The notes under the pieces were generated by a model. That model made no database searches, was not told the origin of the DNA, and saw nothing but the letters and a program-made list of their open reading frames with translations. Positions 31,255-41,978 of a DNA stretch of 64,000 nt are shown here, piece after piece. Positions within the stretch are counted from its first letter, which is position 1, and the number at the start of each line of letters is the position of its first letter. The translations under genes were made by a program, and so were the position numbers. The stretch comes from Poecilobothrus nobilitatus (Eukaryota; Arthropoda; Insecta; Diptera; Dolichopodidae), in assembly GCA_947095535.1 (NCBI GenBank), contig OX352773.1:124899911-124963910 (forward strand), in the 5' to 3' direction.

Positions 31255-31850
31255 AAAATATTTGTTTTATTTATTGTTGACCAATATATTTTTTCAGACA
31301 TAAATAATGGTATTTCATACAAGAGCCGGGAATAGTTGCATTGAGCTATATGCAAAGTCATAGAAATATAGAAATCTTCTTGTTCCAGTTTAAACTTATC
31401 CTTTGCAATACATCTCTCAAAATATTTTAATACATATTCTCGTACATTCAATTCGGCTCCATTGTTATATGACATCACTGCTTGAATAAAGTCTAACATA
31501 AGACAAAATCGGGTATACTCATCTAGTTCCAATGTAAGTTTTTTAATTGTTCCTCCAGCATAATTAAATTTTAGTGGAAATTTATTTGAATTTAATTTAT
31601 GGAGTTGGTTGCTTGTAAAATCCTGATAAAATGCATACCACTCCAAATAATTCATTTCGCTAATAACTTTACGATTACGTTGAAAAATTATTGCAGCAGC
31701 GAAATTTTCAACATTAAATCCAATTTGTATTTTTGTTGTTTGTGTTTTATCCAAATAATAAATGTAACTTAATAAGAGATTTTGTTGTGATTCGTTGCTG
31801 TTGCCTTTGCTTTGTTTTTCAAATGTTTTGATATTTGATGTTGACTCCAT
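31251..31850 (-). CDS. Conserved Polinton accessory protein, 199 aa (Polinton C)
   Basis: This is an intact ORF starting MESTSNIKTFEKQ. It has LLLSYIYYLDKTQTTKIQIGF, YLEWYAFYQDF, DFIQAVMSYNNGAELNVREYV and CNYSRLLYEIPLFMSEKI. The frameshifted homologue in element A is at 8412-8964. In both elements it follows the protease gene. The alternation of helices and conserved aromatic residues suggests a folded all-alpha protein. I cannot assign a function. Confidence 0.7.
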   Translation of the reverse strand: MESTSNIKTFEKQSKGNSNESQQNLLLSYIYYLDKTQTTKIQIGFNVENFAAAIIFQRNRKVISEMNYLEWYAFYQDFTSNQLHKLNSNKFPLKFNYAGGTIKKLTLELDEYTRFCLMLDFIQAVMSYNNGAELNVREYVLKYFERCIAKDKFKLEQEDFYISMTLHIAQCNYSRLLYEIPLFMSEKIYWSTINKTNIF

Positions 31851-31924
31851 TTTATTTTTTTTTAATTTATATTTATATTTATTTTAATTTATATTTATAT
31901 TAGTTTGAAATAGTTTTCTTAGTT

Positions 31925-32347
31925 TCATTTTCTTTTTTTTAAAATTCTTCGAAACATTCTTTGTATTTTTTTATCGTTTTTAAGTGGGGATGATATATTG
32001 AATAAATTAATAAAATGTTTCAAGCTCTTGCAGTTACATCGCATCCATAAATATACAAAACAATATTGACCACAGACTGATGTAAAGTCACTTTGTAAAC
32101 GTTTATTGTTGAAAATAAAACATTTTGATTGATATTGTAGAACTTTCACAATCTCACTGTGGAATGGTGGATTTCCAAATGAATAAAAATATTTTACACA
32201 GCCTTGAACTGATACAAAAATTGCTAGCCAATGTGTTCCTTTTTTAGCAGAAGTGTCGGTATTTATAACTAAAGTACCAGGTTTTGAAATATTTTTCGGT
32301 ATTTGATCAACAGCAAAAACACCTTTAAATAGCTTTAAAGGTGTTTA
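31925..32347 (-). pseudogene. Adenain-like protease of Polinton C, N-terminus lost
   Basis: His in GTHWLAIF and Cys in SVCGQYC are present. The acidic residue of the triad seems altered, with YFYSFG here and YFDSFG in element A. The reading frame runs from a deletion point near 32345, where the end of the major capsid gene is joined directly to the middle of the protease. The intergenic gene and the protease start are therefore missing. It would not work as a protease. Confidence 0.8.
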
Positions 32348-33627
32348 CGATTTTTATCAATTTCTATATTAGCATCAAATTCTGCAAACACAATACATGT
32401 TAATGTTGAAGTTAATGGAGAACTCAGTCTTGCTTCAATCTTTACTACTCCCTAGTTTAATAAACTTTGACATGTATCTGTTACCGAGCCGTCTGCTGAT
32501 AAATCAAAAGCCAGTATTATAACCTTTTGAAAATAGATCTTTTGAAATTTGATGTCCTCTATCAGAATGATGTAATCCTGTTCCGCTAATTAATGTTAAA
32601 TATGCACGAGAATTGCAAAGATTATTCAATGTAAAATTTGTTTCAATTGCAGAGACACCAAACTCTGCACTCCATTCACATATAATTGAAATTGTGTGAG
32701 ATTTTGATAATCGAAATGGTATGGATTTTTTGATCTTTTACCATTAATATTTTCATTACTAACCATACAAAATACTAGAGCTTTTGGTATTTGCCCTATA
32801 AATATATTATCCAATGATATGTTGGAAGTGTTAGCTGGAATTGCAAATGTTTTGATTTCACTTCTTGTATAAAAATATTTCGCGTTAGCCTTTTCCAATA
32901 CAGTATTATATGCTATCAATATGCTATGAATAATTGTTAAATGTTTCATGTATAACGTAGCTTCGAGAATTTTTAAATAGCTTTCATCGGCATCTTTAAA
33001 GAAAATAAAAAAATCTTGTTTCTCTAATGCTCAAGCAATTCGAATGCCAACATTACTTAAAAGTAATTTAGAAGTACTGAAGAAATCTACATGTAATTTT
33101 CCCATTAATTCTACTATTGCAGAATTATTGTATGATTTTTGTCTTGATTTAGAACCAGAATTGTTAAAATCATTTACATTTGGTTTATCCAATTCCCAAT
33201 CAGATGCTTCCAGATGTGTTTGACTGGAATCTGTACCATAATTTAGTAAAGTAGTTAAGTATGCTTTATAATGGTATAAGGAGTCTGAAGGAGTGATATT
33301 TTTTCCATTTAAAGTTACATTACATTGTTTAATTAAAAAGTGTAATAAATTATTTACAACACTCGGCTGCGGAGCTGCCCTTGCTTCATTTCCGGTTCCT
33401 ATTTTATCGTTTGCACTCCAAACTGATCCATCTTTTTTTAATATTTGAACTTTAAATTTGATGTAGGTTGAGGATAAATCCCGATATGTATCTCCATTTC
33501 CAAGTGAAACAAATTCAATAGTTGACGGTGATGCCTCTAAAGAAGCTAAAGGATTGTATGCTACCTCTTCTGAACGCAAGATACTTGTTTGTATGCGTAA
33601 TGACGCAAAAAGGTCAAGTTCAGACAT
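32345..33627 (-). pseudogene. Major capsid protein of Polinton C, broken
   Basis: It starts MSELDLFASLRIQTSILRSEE. Blocks include IEFVSLGNGDTYRDLSSTY, NNSAIVELMGKLHVDFF, NIFIGQIPKALVFCM and KNPYHFDYQNL. There is an in-frame TGA near 33030 and a shift near 32640. The C-terminal part reads FAEFDANIEIDK before fusing to the protease at 32345. Unlike element A it retains the ~70-residue segment with the KNITPSDSLYHYKAYL block. It overlaps the end of the pVI-like gene. Confidence 0.88.
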
Positions 33628-33823
33628 TCCTGTTTACAACCTCTTTTTTAATTAAGTCCCAACCTGGTATAAAAACTGGCTTTAAGTAACGAATTAAACT
33701 TCCGAATATATTTCCAAAACCACGACCTTTTTGTATAGCTGAATAAAATTGTAATAAAGGCACAATATCATTGATTCCTCCACCTACTTGAGAGGAATAA
33801 TATCTCACGTAAGCTCTTTCCAT
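33620..33823 (-). pseudogene. pVI-like protein of Polinton C, C-terminus deleted
   Basis: It starts MERAYVRYYSSQVGGG, followed by KGRGFGNIFGSLIRYLKPVF. The frame ends after about 67 codons, overlapping the capsid gene start. The D copy (48492-48930) continues for another ~75 codons into a basic tail (RRRAIKRRRTIKRR), so the tail has been deleted here. Confidence 0.7.
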
Positions 33824-33881
33824 GTTTGGCAGGATATCATATTTGAGTAGTAGTATTTATATTGTTTCAATTGGCGAGCAA

Positions 33882-34824
33882 TCAATGCTTTTTAAAATGT
33901 AATACAATTTTTGTTGGATAGTAACTGGAAACAAAATTTATTCCATCACCGTATTGATTGCAAATTTTAATCGCTATCGTTTCAAAACAATTTTTTCTAT
34001 AGGTATGTAATGGACATGTTCAAATTCCATATTTGTAGGTATTCTACAATTTTCTATGTTGATAGCTCTCAATGCACGCACTTTGCTACTTCCAAAAATA
34101 GCTGACTCAACTATATCTGAATAAATCATCACCATTCCATTCAATTTATCTTTAATATTAGCAACAGCTAATTTGAATAGTTCAGGTAATTTTATTTTGA
34201 AATTTTTTTATATTGTTTTTTTGTTGAAATAATTCAGTTAATAATGTTTTGATATTATAACTGTGATTAACTTTTATATAGAAAATATCTTCATCAAATG
34301 TCTGTCAAACGATTTTCGAATTAAATCGCGGCGGTTTGATTCTGGCACTTGTTTAAATGGTACATCATCATAATTTTTAGGAGTAGAGATATATGTCAAA
34401 ACTTCATTAAAAAATTCTTTGATAACTTGGTTGCGAGTAATTCCCGGATTAGGAGTTATATTTTTAATAAGCGTTGGTAAAAAATTAAATTTCCAATCAT
34501 TCAAATGTAATTCCGAAACGTTATATGAATAATATGTGTAACCTATAGATTTGGTTACTTTGATTTTTTCAAGAGGTTTTTCAATGTTTCTTATGTAAAC
34601 ATTATATTGCCCAATATTGATAAAAGCACATTGCTCTTTGTTAAATTCTTCTGTTTGTAAGAAATCGTTCAAATATATTTCTGAAAGACAAACTTTCCAA
34701 TTTCCATTTCTTAAATCAAAGTGAATAGGTAATTTATTTTCGAATGAAGCTAAAGTGTTGTCTGGAAATAGTTTTAGATTATCATTGCTAAACAATGTTA
34801 CATAGAAGTCATCTTGACTATCTA
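33882..34824 (-). pseudogene. Minor capsid (penton-like) protein of Polinton C
   Basis: The N-terminal part reads DDFYVTLFSNDNLKLFPDNTL and WKVCLSEIYLNDF. The frame breaks near 34290, and later blocks (MVMIYSDIVES, FEHVHYIPIEK, LHFKK) lie in other frames to about 33882. No ATG is found where expected; an ATA codon stands there in both C and D. The family is the single jelly-roll vertex protein of Polintons. Assignment is by shared motifs with element A. Confidence 0.72.
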
Positions 34825-34840
34825 TCTTTGCTAAATTCTT

Positions 34841-35553
34841 CTAAAACATAAAATGTTGCACTATTATTGTTGATGAAGTTCTCAGTTTTGGACTTCTTAG
34901 TAATGGTTTTAGTTTTCGTTTTTTTGTTTCAGGAAACTGTGAGAGTATAGTTGAGGATATTGTACTGCCGGCCGATCTTAGTGTCTTCTTCTTTTCAGGA
35001 GATGGTACAGCAACGGTAATTACATCACCACTCGGTGTTTCAAACATTCGATAATCAGAGCTTAGAGATGGTCTTTTCACTAATTATTCATCTTTCAACA
35101 TTTCAGTTTGAGCTAATTTTTTTTTAAATGAATTTTCATCATCCAAATCGTAATGTGTTAAATCGATATCCATATCTGAATGTTCTGTTTTAGGGTCAAA
35201 TTCAAACACATCATCAGTAACTAAAGGTACAAAATTGGTCTGTGTTGATGTTGCTTTGTATTTAGGAAATTCAGTTTCTGTATATGCATTTCGTTTCGAA
35301 AAAAATTTTGTTTTTTACCTGTGTCAAATGTAAGATTATTAGCCTTGTCTGGTAATCTTTTTGCTTGTCTTTTTTTAATTCCATATTTGAGGAGGTTTTG
35401 ACGATATAAGTACCATTTTTGCAATTGTTTTAATTTTTTATCATATAAAACTTTTTTCATTTTTTGATCTAATATATCGAAATTTTTATCATCTTGAAAT
35501 AATTTGCTAAATTTTGAAAATATTTCTGATGACACAACAATCATTCGCTGCAT
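34841..35553 (-). pseudogene. KWYLYRQNL-motif protein of Polinton C, frameshifted
   Basis: The N-terminal piece (35221-35553) reads LDQKMKKVLYDKKLKQLQKWYLYRQNL. The C-terminal piece (34841-35080) carries MFETPSGDVITVAVPSPEKKK and a basic S/T-rich tail. They lie in different frames. It is homologous to 4443-5126 of element A and 46888-47483 of fragment D. Function unknown. Confidence 0.68.
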
Positions 35554-35562
35554 TATGTCTTA

Positions 35563-35885
35563 CTGAGCAATTTTCCTATTACACCAGATAATATAGTTCC
35601 TATTAAAGTTGGTAAAAATCCACGTTGCTGAACTAAAATTTTTCGTTTGGCTTTTATACTCTTCTTTGCACAGGCTAGGAATCTTAATTATTTTTTATGT
35701 TTTTTTAATTTTGCTTTTTGTGCTGGTGTTATTTTATTATTTCCATTTAATATATTGATTGCAATTTCAGAAATAGTTTTTATAATATTATCATCACAAT
35801 ATTTAAGAATATTTTCACGAAATTTCTTCTTGTTGAACTTTCCTAGTACATGTAATATATGTTGGTTTTTCTTCAATCGTTTCAT
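35563..35885 (-). pseudogene. Small basic protein with hydrophobic tail, Polinton C
   Basis: It starts MKRLKKNQHILHVL at 35885. ILKYCDDNIIKTISEIAINIL follows, then a basic stretch, an in-frame TAA near 35688, and the same frame continues to QRGFLPTLIGTILSGVIG. It is the homologue of 4177-4446 in element A and, unlike it, has a normal ATG. The start lies inside the ATPase 3' end in another frame. It is likely a small virion or membrane-active protein, by composition only. Confidence 0.65.
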
Positions 35886-36207
35886 ATTTTTGACAGCTGT
35901 TGTTCAAATCACCCGTATCACAGAAGCATATACAATATTCTTTTGAAAAAATATTAGTTCTAATACGAAATAAGTCGTTAATGTCTTGTGTAAAATCCAA
36001 CACATATAACCATGTGATTTTGATGTTGACTCATTATATACTTTCTAGAAATCCTTTATATTTTCTGGCTAAAGTTGTCTAGCAAGAGGAAAAATCTGCG
36101 ATTTGTCTGGAAGGTTTTTGAAAAGCACTAAATATTTACAATTTAATGAAATATCTCTTGAAAATTTCCCCTGATGAAAAACATTTTGCGTTAACAATAC
36201 AATAGAT
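35815..36207 (-). pseudogene. C-terminal half of the Polinton C packaging ATPase
   Basis: It contains FTQDINDLFRIRTNIF near the C-terminus. Upstream, across stops or shifts, are GEIF and the QNVF-type block next to the LINE junction at 36207. The N-terminal half is on the far side of the LINE at 39365-39690. The target sequence AGAT is found on both sides. Confidence 0.8.
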
Positions 36208-39200
36208 TTTGGTTAATCTTGGTTTTAATTACAATTTGATTCTATTTTAATTCCGATTTTGATTATAATTTTAAATTAAATTTAAATTTTAACATTAATC
36301 TGGTTTTTTTTTATTGCGTTTTTGCTTTGTATTAATTGTTTTCCAACAAAATTACCAATTTTAATATTAATTTCTGTAATATACGCGGGTTGCAAATGAA
36401 TTTTCATGCCGTCGAGTGCCATCTTAGTTCAATTAAACCAGCAATTTTAGCCCTATGTGAAACACAAGTCAGTAATCACAATGGTAACTTTAATGTTACC
36501 GGCTACTCACTTATTTCACACTTCGTACCCAAAAGAGGTATCGCTATCTATATAAAAAATGACATTGCTTTCAACACACTTCCAAAATATAAATGTTCTA
36601 GCCCAACCTTCCACTACAATTCGGTAAAAATTCTCGTTGGAAAGCATATCATACATTTATGTTTTCTATACAGATCACCCAACTTAAATGAACAAGAAAC
36701 TGCTATAGAAATTGAAAATCTATAGAACCAGATCAATGAAATTTTGGACGCATCTCCAGAATCTGAAATTATTCTGGCGGGAGATTTCAACATTCATAAC
36801 AGGGACTGCCTTCATTTTTCGAGCAACATCTCCCCGAGTCAAAACTCAATTGGGAAACAAGTTGAACTATTCTCCGCACTGTTCCACCTTTCTCAACTTG
36901 TTAAAAATCCCACTAGGATCCCGGACCGTGCTGATCAAGAAGATCACCTCTTGGATCTGTTTCTCACCTCACACCCTGAAAAATATGTGGTTTCAGTTGG
37001 TTGCCCCCTGGGTAATTCCGATCATTGTTTGGTTAAGACAAGTTTCCGGGTAAGCCCAATCCCCAATCAGAGGTCCCCTCCCTAAAAATTAGTTTGGCGC
37101 TACAGCCATGCTGATTGGGAGGGTCTTAACAACTTTTTTAGAACATTTGATTGGTCATTCTGCTTCCGTAATAAGAATGTTAACTTTTCTGCAAATGCGA
37201 TTAGTGAAACTATTTTACTTGGAATGAGGTTATTCATTCCTCATTCCATGAAATCTGTTAAGAGGAGGCCCAAATCTTGGTTTGATCGCATTTGCAAAGA
37301 AGCCATTTTTAGAAAAGAGAAGGCTTTTAAACTGTGTCAAAACAATAGATCGGAGGCTCACAGGGCCAACTATATAGTGGTGAGAAACCGATGCAAGAGA
37401 GTTATCAACAAGCAAAAATTCTTGTTCAACCAAGGGTTGAAACGTAAGGTCATCCACATGCCAAAGAATAGCAAATCCTTTTGGACATTTGCTAAAAGTC
37501 GTTAGAGGGTCTTCTTTTCCACCACTTGTTGATAATAATAGCAAAACAGTATCAGATACTAGAGAGAAAGCGAACTTATTTGGCAAGCAGTTCGCTTCTA
37601 ATTCGACACTGCCACAGTCAGCTCAGATGCCACCTTCTGTTCCCCGAGTTGGCTGCTCCTTTGGACAAATTTGCTTTAGGACGCGGGCGGTGATGAAAAT
37701 CTTGAAAAAACTTGATACAAATAAGTCAGCCGGTCCAGATGGGGTAACCACCATGGTGCTTAAAAATACCTACTCCAGTATTTCAAAACCTCTGCGCAAC
37801 CTTTTCTCCTTCTCTAAGGAGACTTCACTTCGGGTATTCATCCTACCCAATATAAGGTTGCACATGTTTTCCCAATTCCCAAAAAAGGTAATAAAAGCGA
37901 TTCCTCCAACTACCGCCCTATTGCTATAACTTCGGTCCTCTCCAAAGTAATGGAGAAAATTGTGAACCAAAAGCTTCTAAAATACTTGGATCACAAAGGT
38001 CTGCTTCATGATCGTCAATACGTTTTCAGAGCCCGTCGTTCAACCGGTGATCTCATGGCTTGCCTTTGTGAGAAGATAAGCATTAGCCTTCATCATTGTG
38101 GCTCTTGATATTTCTAAGGCTTTCGATCGAGTTTGGCATGATGCTCTATTGGTAAAATGCAAAGCAATAGGTCTAGGTAGGGTCTTTCTAAAATGGATTG
38201 GAGATCCATTGGAGATTTCGAATCGTACGATTCGTGTACTGGTCGATGGATATTCATCTGACAAATTCAAAATAAATGCTATTGTCCCTCAAGGATCAGT
38301 TTTATCCCCCACTCTTTTCTTAATATTTATTAATGACCTACTTTCTTTAACCTCCAATCCAATCCATAGTTTCGCAGACGATAGCATCCTTGTAGCTTCC
38401 TATGAATTTCATACCCGCTGTAACACTAATCACCTGATTAATACAACAGCAAAAAATTTCACTATTAGTGAGCTAAATAACGATTTAGCCAAAATTCAAA
38501 AATGGGGTGAAGTCAACAGAGTTGATTTCAACACGAAAAAAACCCAATGTTGTCTGATCTCGCGAAAAATTGCCACTACTATTCCCAACCTATTATTCCA
38601 GGGAGAGGTTTTGCAGCATTCAACAAATTTAAACATGTTGGGTATCGAGTTAAACCAAAAATTGACTTGGTCAAATCACATTTTTGGTATAGCTAGGGAT
38701 GCAGCTAAATGTGGATGGTGGCATCTGAGCTAGATAATGTGCAAAACAGAGCTATTCGTCTTTTCAACGACCCCAGTGTAACTTCAATGCTCACTCCACT
38801 CAGACATCGTCGCACAGTTGGGTCACTAACCTTGTTTTATAGATATCTCGTAGGGATTAACACCTGCTCGAATGAATTAAAACAGTTTATTGCCTCCGCT
38901 CAAAGTTTTCCAGCGAGAAACAAGGCGGGCAGCAGAAGCTCATCCCTTCCATGTAGAGATTTCAAGATGGCGAAATACAGCTTATGGAAATTCGTCATGC
39001 GCACGTCCCGCCTGCGGAACCATATACCATCGCATGTGTTCCCTAAAGTTGGTAATTCTTATGTGTACGATTTACTTAAGTTTAAGAAGAACATCAACAT
39101 CTTTCTTCAAAATGTCCCTCAAAATTTTCCTACCTACCCTCCATAATCCAAATTTCCCAATTCCAATTTTCCCAATTATCCTTCCCACATCTCTATCCCC

Positions 39201-39364
39201 AAAACCAAACTGTACATTCGTATTAAAGGTTCCATAAAATTTGGTTTTAAAAGGGGGGTGGTTTTGGTTGGTTAAAGTCCAACACTACGCTGAAGAAGCA
39301 CGTGCAGTTCCTCTTGGTGACTTTCGAGTTTTCCACCAACCCTCGTAAAAAAAAAAAAAAAAAA
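36208..39364 (+). mobile_element. Jockey-like LINE inserted in the ATPase gene
   Basis: A 3.16-kb non-LTR element ends in a run of ~18 A at 39347-39364, with a 4-bp AGAT repeat at both borders. An endonuclease region (36336-37085) contains NIRGLQMNF, ALCETQV and ILAGDFNIHNRD, with one in-frame TAG. The reverse transcriptase shows DTNKSAGPDGV, MALDISKAFDRVWHD, VPQGSVLSPTLF and SFADDS. Frameshifts occur near 37500 and 38700. No first ORF is seen, so the copy is either 5'-truncated or of a type without one. Two shorter copies of its 3' end lie at 55913 and 62387. Confidence 0.9.
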
Positions 39365-39690
39365 AGATAAATTACGATGGTGCGAACCTTTAGTAAATAG
39401 TTCGCCTACTTGTTTATTTGCAGAATCTATCATTAAGTCATCTAAAACAATTAAAGTAGGTCTATTTTCATTCCCACTAAACTCTTTCGGAATACTGGTG
39501 TAATAGTCTATATCAGGAAAATCTATATTCTTCGGAATAGCAGAAATTTCTGGGTTACACCATTTTATTGTTTCAATTTTCGGGTAAATCAATCTGTTAA
39601 TATTTTCAATTAAATTACACACAAATGTTGTTTTTCCACATCCAGATGGTCCTGCTATCATCATTGTAAATGGATGAATAAAATTAATGA
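39365..39690 (-). pseudogene. N-terminal half of the Polinton C packaging ATPase
   Basis: Walker A is GPSGCGKT and Walker B is TLIVLDDLM. The block ends at SHHRNLS, where the LINE poly-A begins. Before the HPFTMM-like start no ATG is visible; the first Met pair lies directly before the P-loop. Copies with the same LINE junction are at 56772 and 63246. Confidence 0.9.
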
Positions 39691-39787
39691 TTTTTGATCT
39701 GTATCTGATGAGAAACTGAATTTAAAATACAAATTGAAAGTTAATATAAAAGCAGCGAACATATTCTTGGTACATTCATTTTGAATT
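39691..39787 (+). promoter_or_regulatory. Divergent promoter between ATPase and 95-aa gene
   Basis: A 97-bp gap separates two divergent genes. TATAAAAGCAGCG at about 39746 lies ~40 bp before the ATG at 39788, in the right place for a TATA box driving the plus-strand gene. The same sequence is present in the copies at about 57154 and 63628. Confidence 0.55.
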
Positions 39788-40075
39788 ATGGAAGTAGAGG
39801 AGTTCTTAAATATATATTCCTCCGTCTTATTAAATGATCATAAGAAACTATTACTACATCTATTTAAACACATTAAAAATTGTTCTGGAGTAAATAAGTA
39901 CACTTCAATTTATGGTACTCATTTTGCTCTTTGTCCATGGGCATATGATAATTCTACTTCTGGACCAGACACATGTGAATGTCATACAATAGAAAATTAT
40001 AGAATCACTTTAGAGAATTTAATTAAATGGTATGAGAATAATGTCAAGATTACAAGTTGTATCAGAAATTCATAG
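39788..40075 (+). CDS. Conserved 95-aa Polinton protein of unknown function
   Basis: An intact ORF, MEVEEFLNIYSSVLLNDHKK…, with a Cys/His-containing second half (GTHFALCPWAYDN, then PDTCECHTIENYR) and a helical C-terminus. It overlaps the integrase start by about 35 bp in another frame. Three copies in the window (also 57195 and 63669) are all open and almost identical, with one H/Y difference. Element A has nothing similar beside its integrase. The cysteines and histidines could bind metal. It could equally be a short upstream frame controlling integrase translation. Confidence 0.6.
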   Translation: MEVEEFLNIYSSVLLNDHKKLLLHLFKHIKNCSGVNKYTSIYGTHFALCPWAYDNSTSGPDTCECHTIENYRITLENLIKWYENNVKITSCIRNS

Positions 40076-40881
40076 AGGTGCTAGAAGAAAATTTACACGA
40101 AGAAAATTTATTCAAAAGGGTTTAAATGATACTTGGCAAATTGATTTGGTTGAAATGATTCCATATGCAAAATTCAATAAGGGATATAAATATTTATTAA
40201 CAGTTATTGATACATTTTCCAAATTTGGGTATGCTGAACCGGTTAAAAACAAAAGCGCTGATAATCTTTTAACCGCAATGAAAAATATTTTTAAGCGAAA
40301 AAACCAAAAAATTTACAATCTGATCAAGGTACGGAATTTTTCAACAAAAAATTTCAAAATTTAATAAAAAAAAATAAAATTAACCATTATCATACATATT
40401 CAGAACTAAAAGCATCAATTGTAGAACGTTTTAATCGTACCCTAAAAAACACGATGTGGAAACAATTTAGTTTACAAGGCACATATAAATAGTTAACTAT
40501 TCTGCCATCGCTAATAGAAAAATATAACTAACATATCATCATAGAATTAAACTTCCACCTAAAAAGGTTACAAAGAAAAATGAGAAATTGCTATTAAAAA
40601 CTGTCTACAATAAATTAAAAGTATTCCGAAAAGCAAAATACAAAGTTGGAGATTTTGTTCGTATAAGTAAATTTAAAGGTATATTTGCAAAAGGTTATCA
40701 ACCTTATTGGTCAACAGAAATTTATACAATAACGAAAATAAAAAGAACTGATCCAATAACATACAATTTACTTGATTACACACAAAAACCAATGAAAGGG
40801 TGTTTTTATGAACCTGAACTTACATCTGTTAAACTTCCTAATGTTTACCTTGTAGAAAAAATAATAAGAAAACAAGTAAAA
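40041..40881 (+). pseudogene. Integrase of Polinton C, truncated in the chromodomain
   Basis: It starts MSRLQVVSEIHRGARRKF. The first catalytic Asp is in DTWQIDLVEM. A base lost in an A run near 40310 breaks the frame before the second Asp, and a TAG near 40493 adds a second break. The C-terminal DNA-binding part (VGDFVRISKFKGIFAKGYQP) is intact to PNVYLVEKIIRK, where the chromodomain should begin. R element sequence takes over at about 40882. The copy at 57448 keeps the frame through SDQGTEF and TVERFNRT. Confidence 0.88.
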
Positions 40882-41920
40882 GTAACAGTAAGTCGATCTA
40901 ACCGACTTATTTATACCCTACACCTAAAAAATTCAAATTAAATTAAAACCACCACCCCAATTCATCTCAAATTTTAGAGACATCAAACGGGGTAGAACAT
41001 TCTTATATCAAATTTCAAGTTTATATATTTATTAATTTCGAAGATATGCTTGTTTGGTCTTAGGAGTTGTGTGGAAGATACCTGAACAACCATTCTAATT
41101 CATCTTAAATTTTGGACAAATCAGGGATTCAGGAAACAACACCCTAGTACCAAATTTGAAGTTTCTATCTTTATTAATTTCGAAGATATGCTTGTTCGGT
41201 TTTGGGAGTTGTATGGGAGGTATCCGAACGAGCACTCCAATTCATCTTAAATTTTAGGCAAATCAAGGATTTAGGAAACAGCACCCTCGTATCAAATTTG
41301 AAGTTCCTATCTTTATTAATTTCGAAGATATGCATGTTCGGTTTTGGGAGTTGTATGGGAGGTACCCGAACAGCTCCTCCAATTCATCTCAAATTTTGGA
41401 CAAATAAGGGATTCAGGAAACAACACCCTAGTACCAAATTTGAAGTTTCTATCTTTATTAATTTCGAATATATGCTTGTTCGGTTTTGGGATTTGTATGG
41501 GAGGTACCCGAACAACAACTCCAATTCATCTCAAATTTTGGGGATATCAAGGATTCAGAAAAACACACCCTTGTACAAAATTTTAAGTTTCTATCTTTAT
41601 TAATTTCGGAAATATGTGTATTAGGTTTTGGGAGTTGTATGGGAGGTACTCGAACGCATGGTCCCATTTCGCCCATTTACAATCCCCGCCTTACCTTAGT
41701 CATTGTTAACCTACAGTATAAATTTCATCAAGATAACATCATTATTTTTTGAGTTATCGTGCGTACGGACGGACGGACGGACGGACATCGCTAAATCGAC
41801 TCAGGCGGTGATCCTGATTCAGAATATATATACATGTCTATACCTAACTCGCTTCCTTTTGGTGGTTACAAACACCATACCAAAGTTAATATATCCTATA
41901 CTTAATGTGTACGGTATAAA
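40882..41920 (+). repeat. R2: unclassified repeat element with ~142-bp array
   Basis: It begins GTAACAGTAAGTCG, with an AAGTCG/CGACTT stem and then TATACCCTACACC. Five or six tandem units of 141-144 bp follow (TTAATTTCGAAGATATG at about 41033, 41177, 41318, 41460 and 41601). The far end has GTACGGACGGACGG, CTAAATCGACTCAGG and finally GTGTACGGTATA. It is in the opposite orientation to R1. It is probably a non-autonomous element. Open frames in the array are repeat artefacts. Confidence 0.85.
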
Positions 41921-41930
41921 AAGGAAATCC

Positions 41931-41978
41931 AGCCAAGCCACCTAACCAAAACTTAGGTTTTGGTTAGGTGGCTTGGCT
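41931..41978 (+). repeat. Perfect 22-bp palindrome next to R2
   Basis: The arms run 41931-41952 and 41957-41978 around a 4-base loop (TTAG), each containing AGCCAAGCCACCTAACC or its complement. It starts the MULE-associated repeat that follows. A shortened version is at about 59045-59080. Confidence 0.85.
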
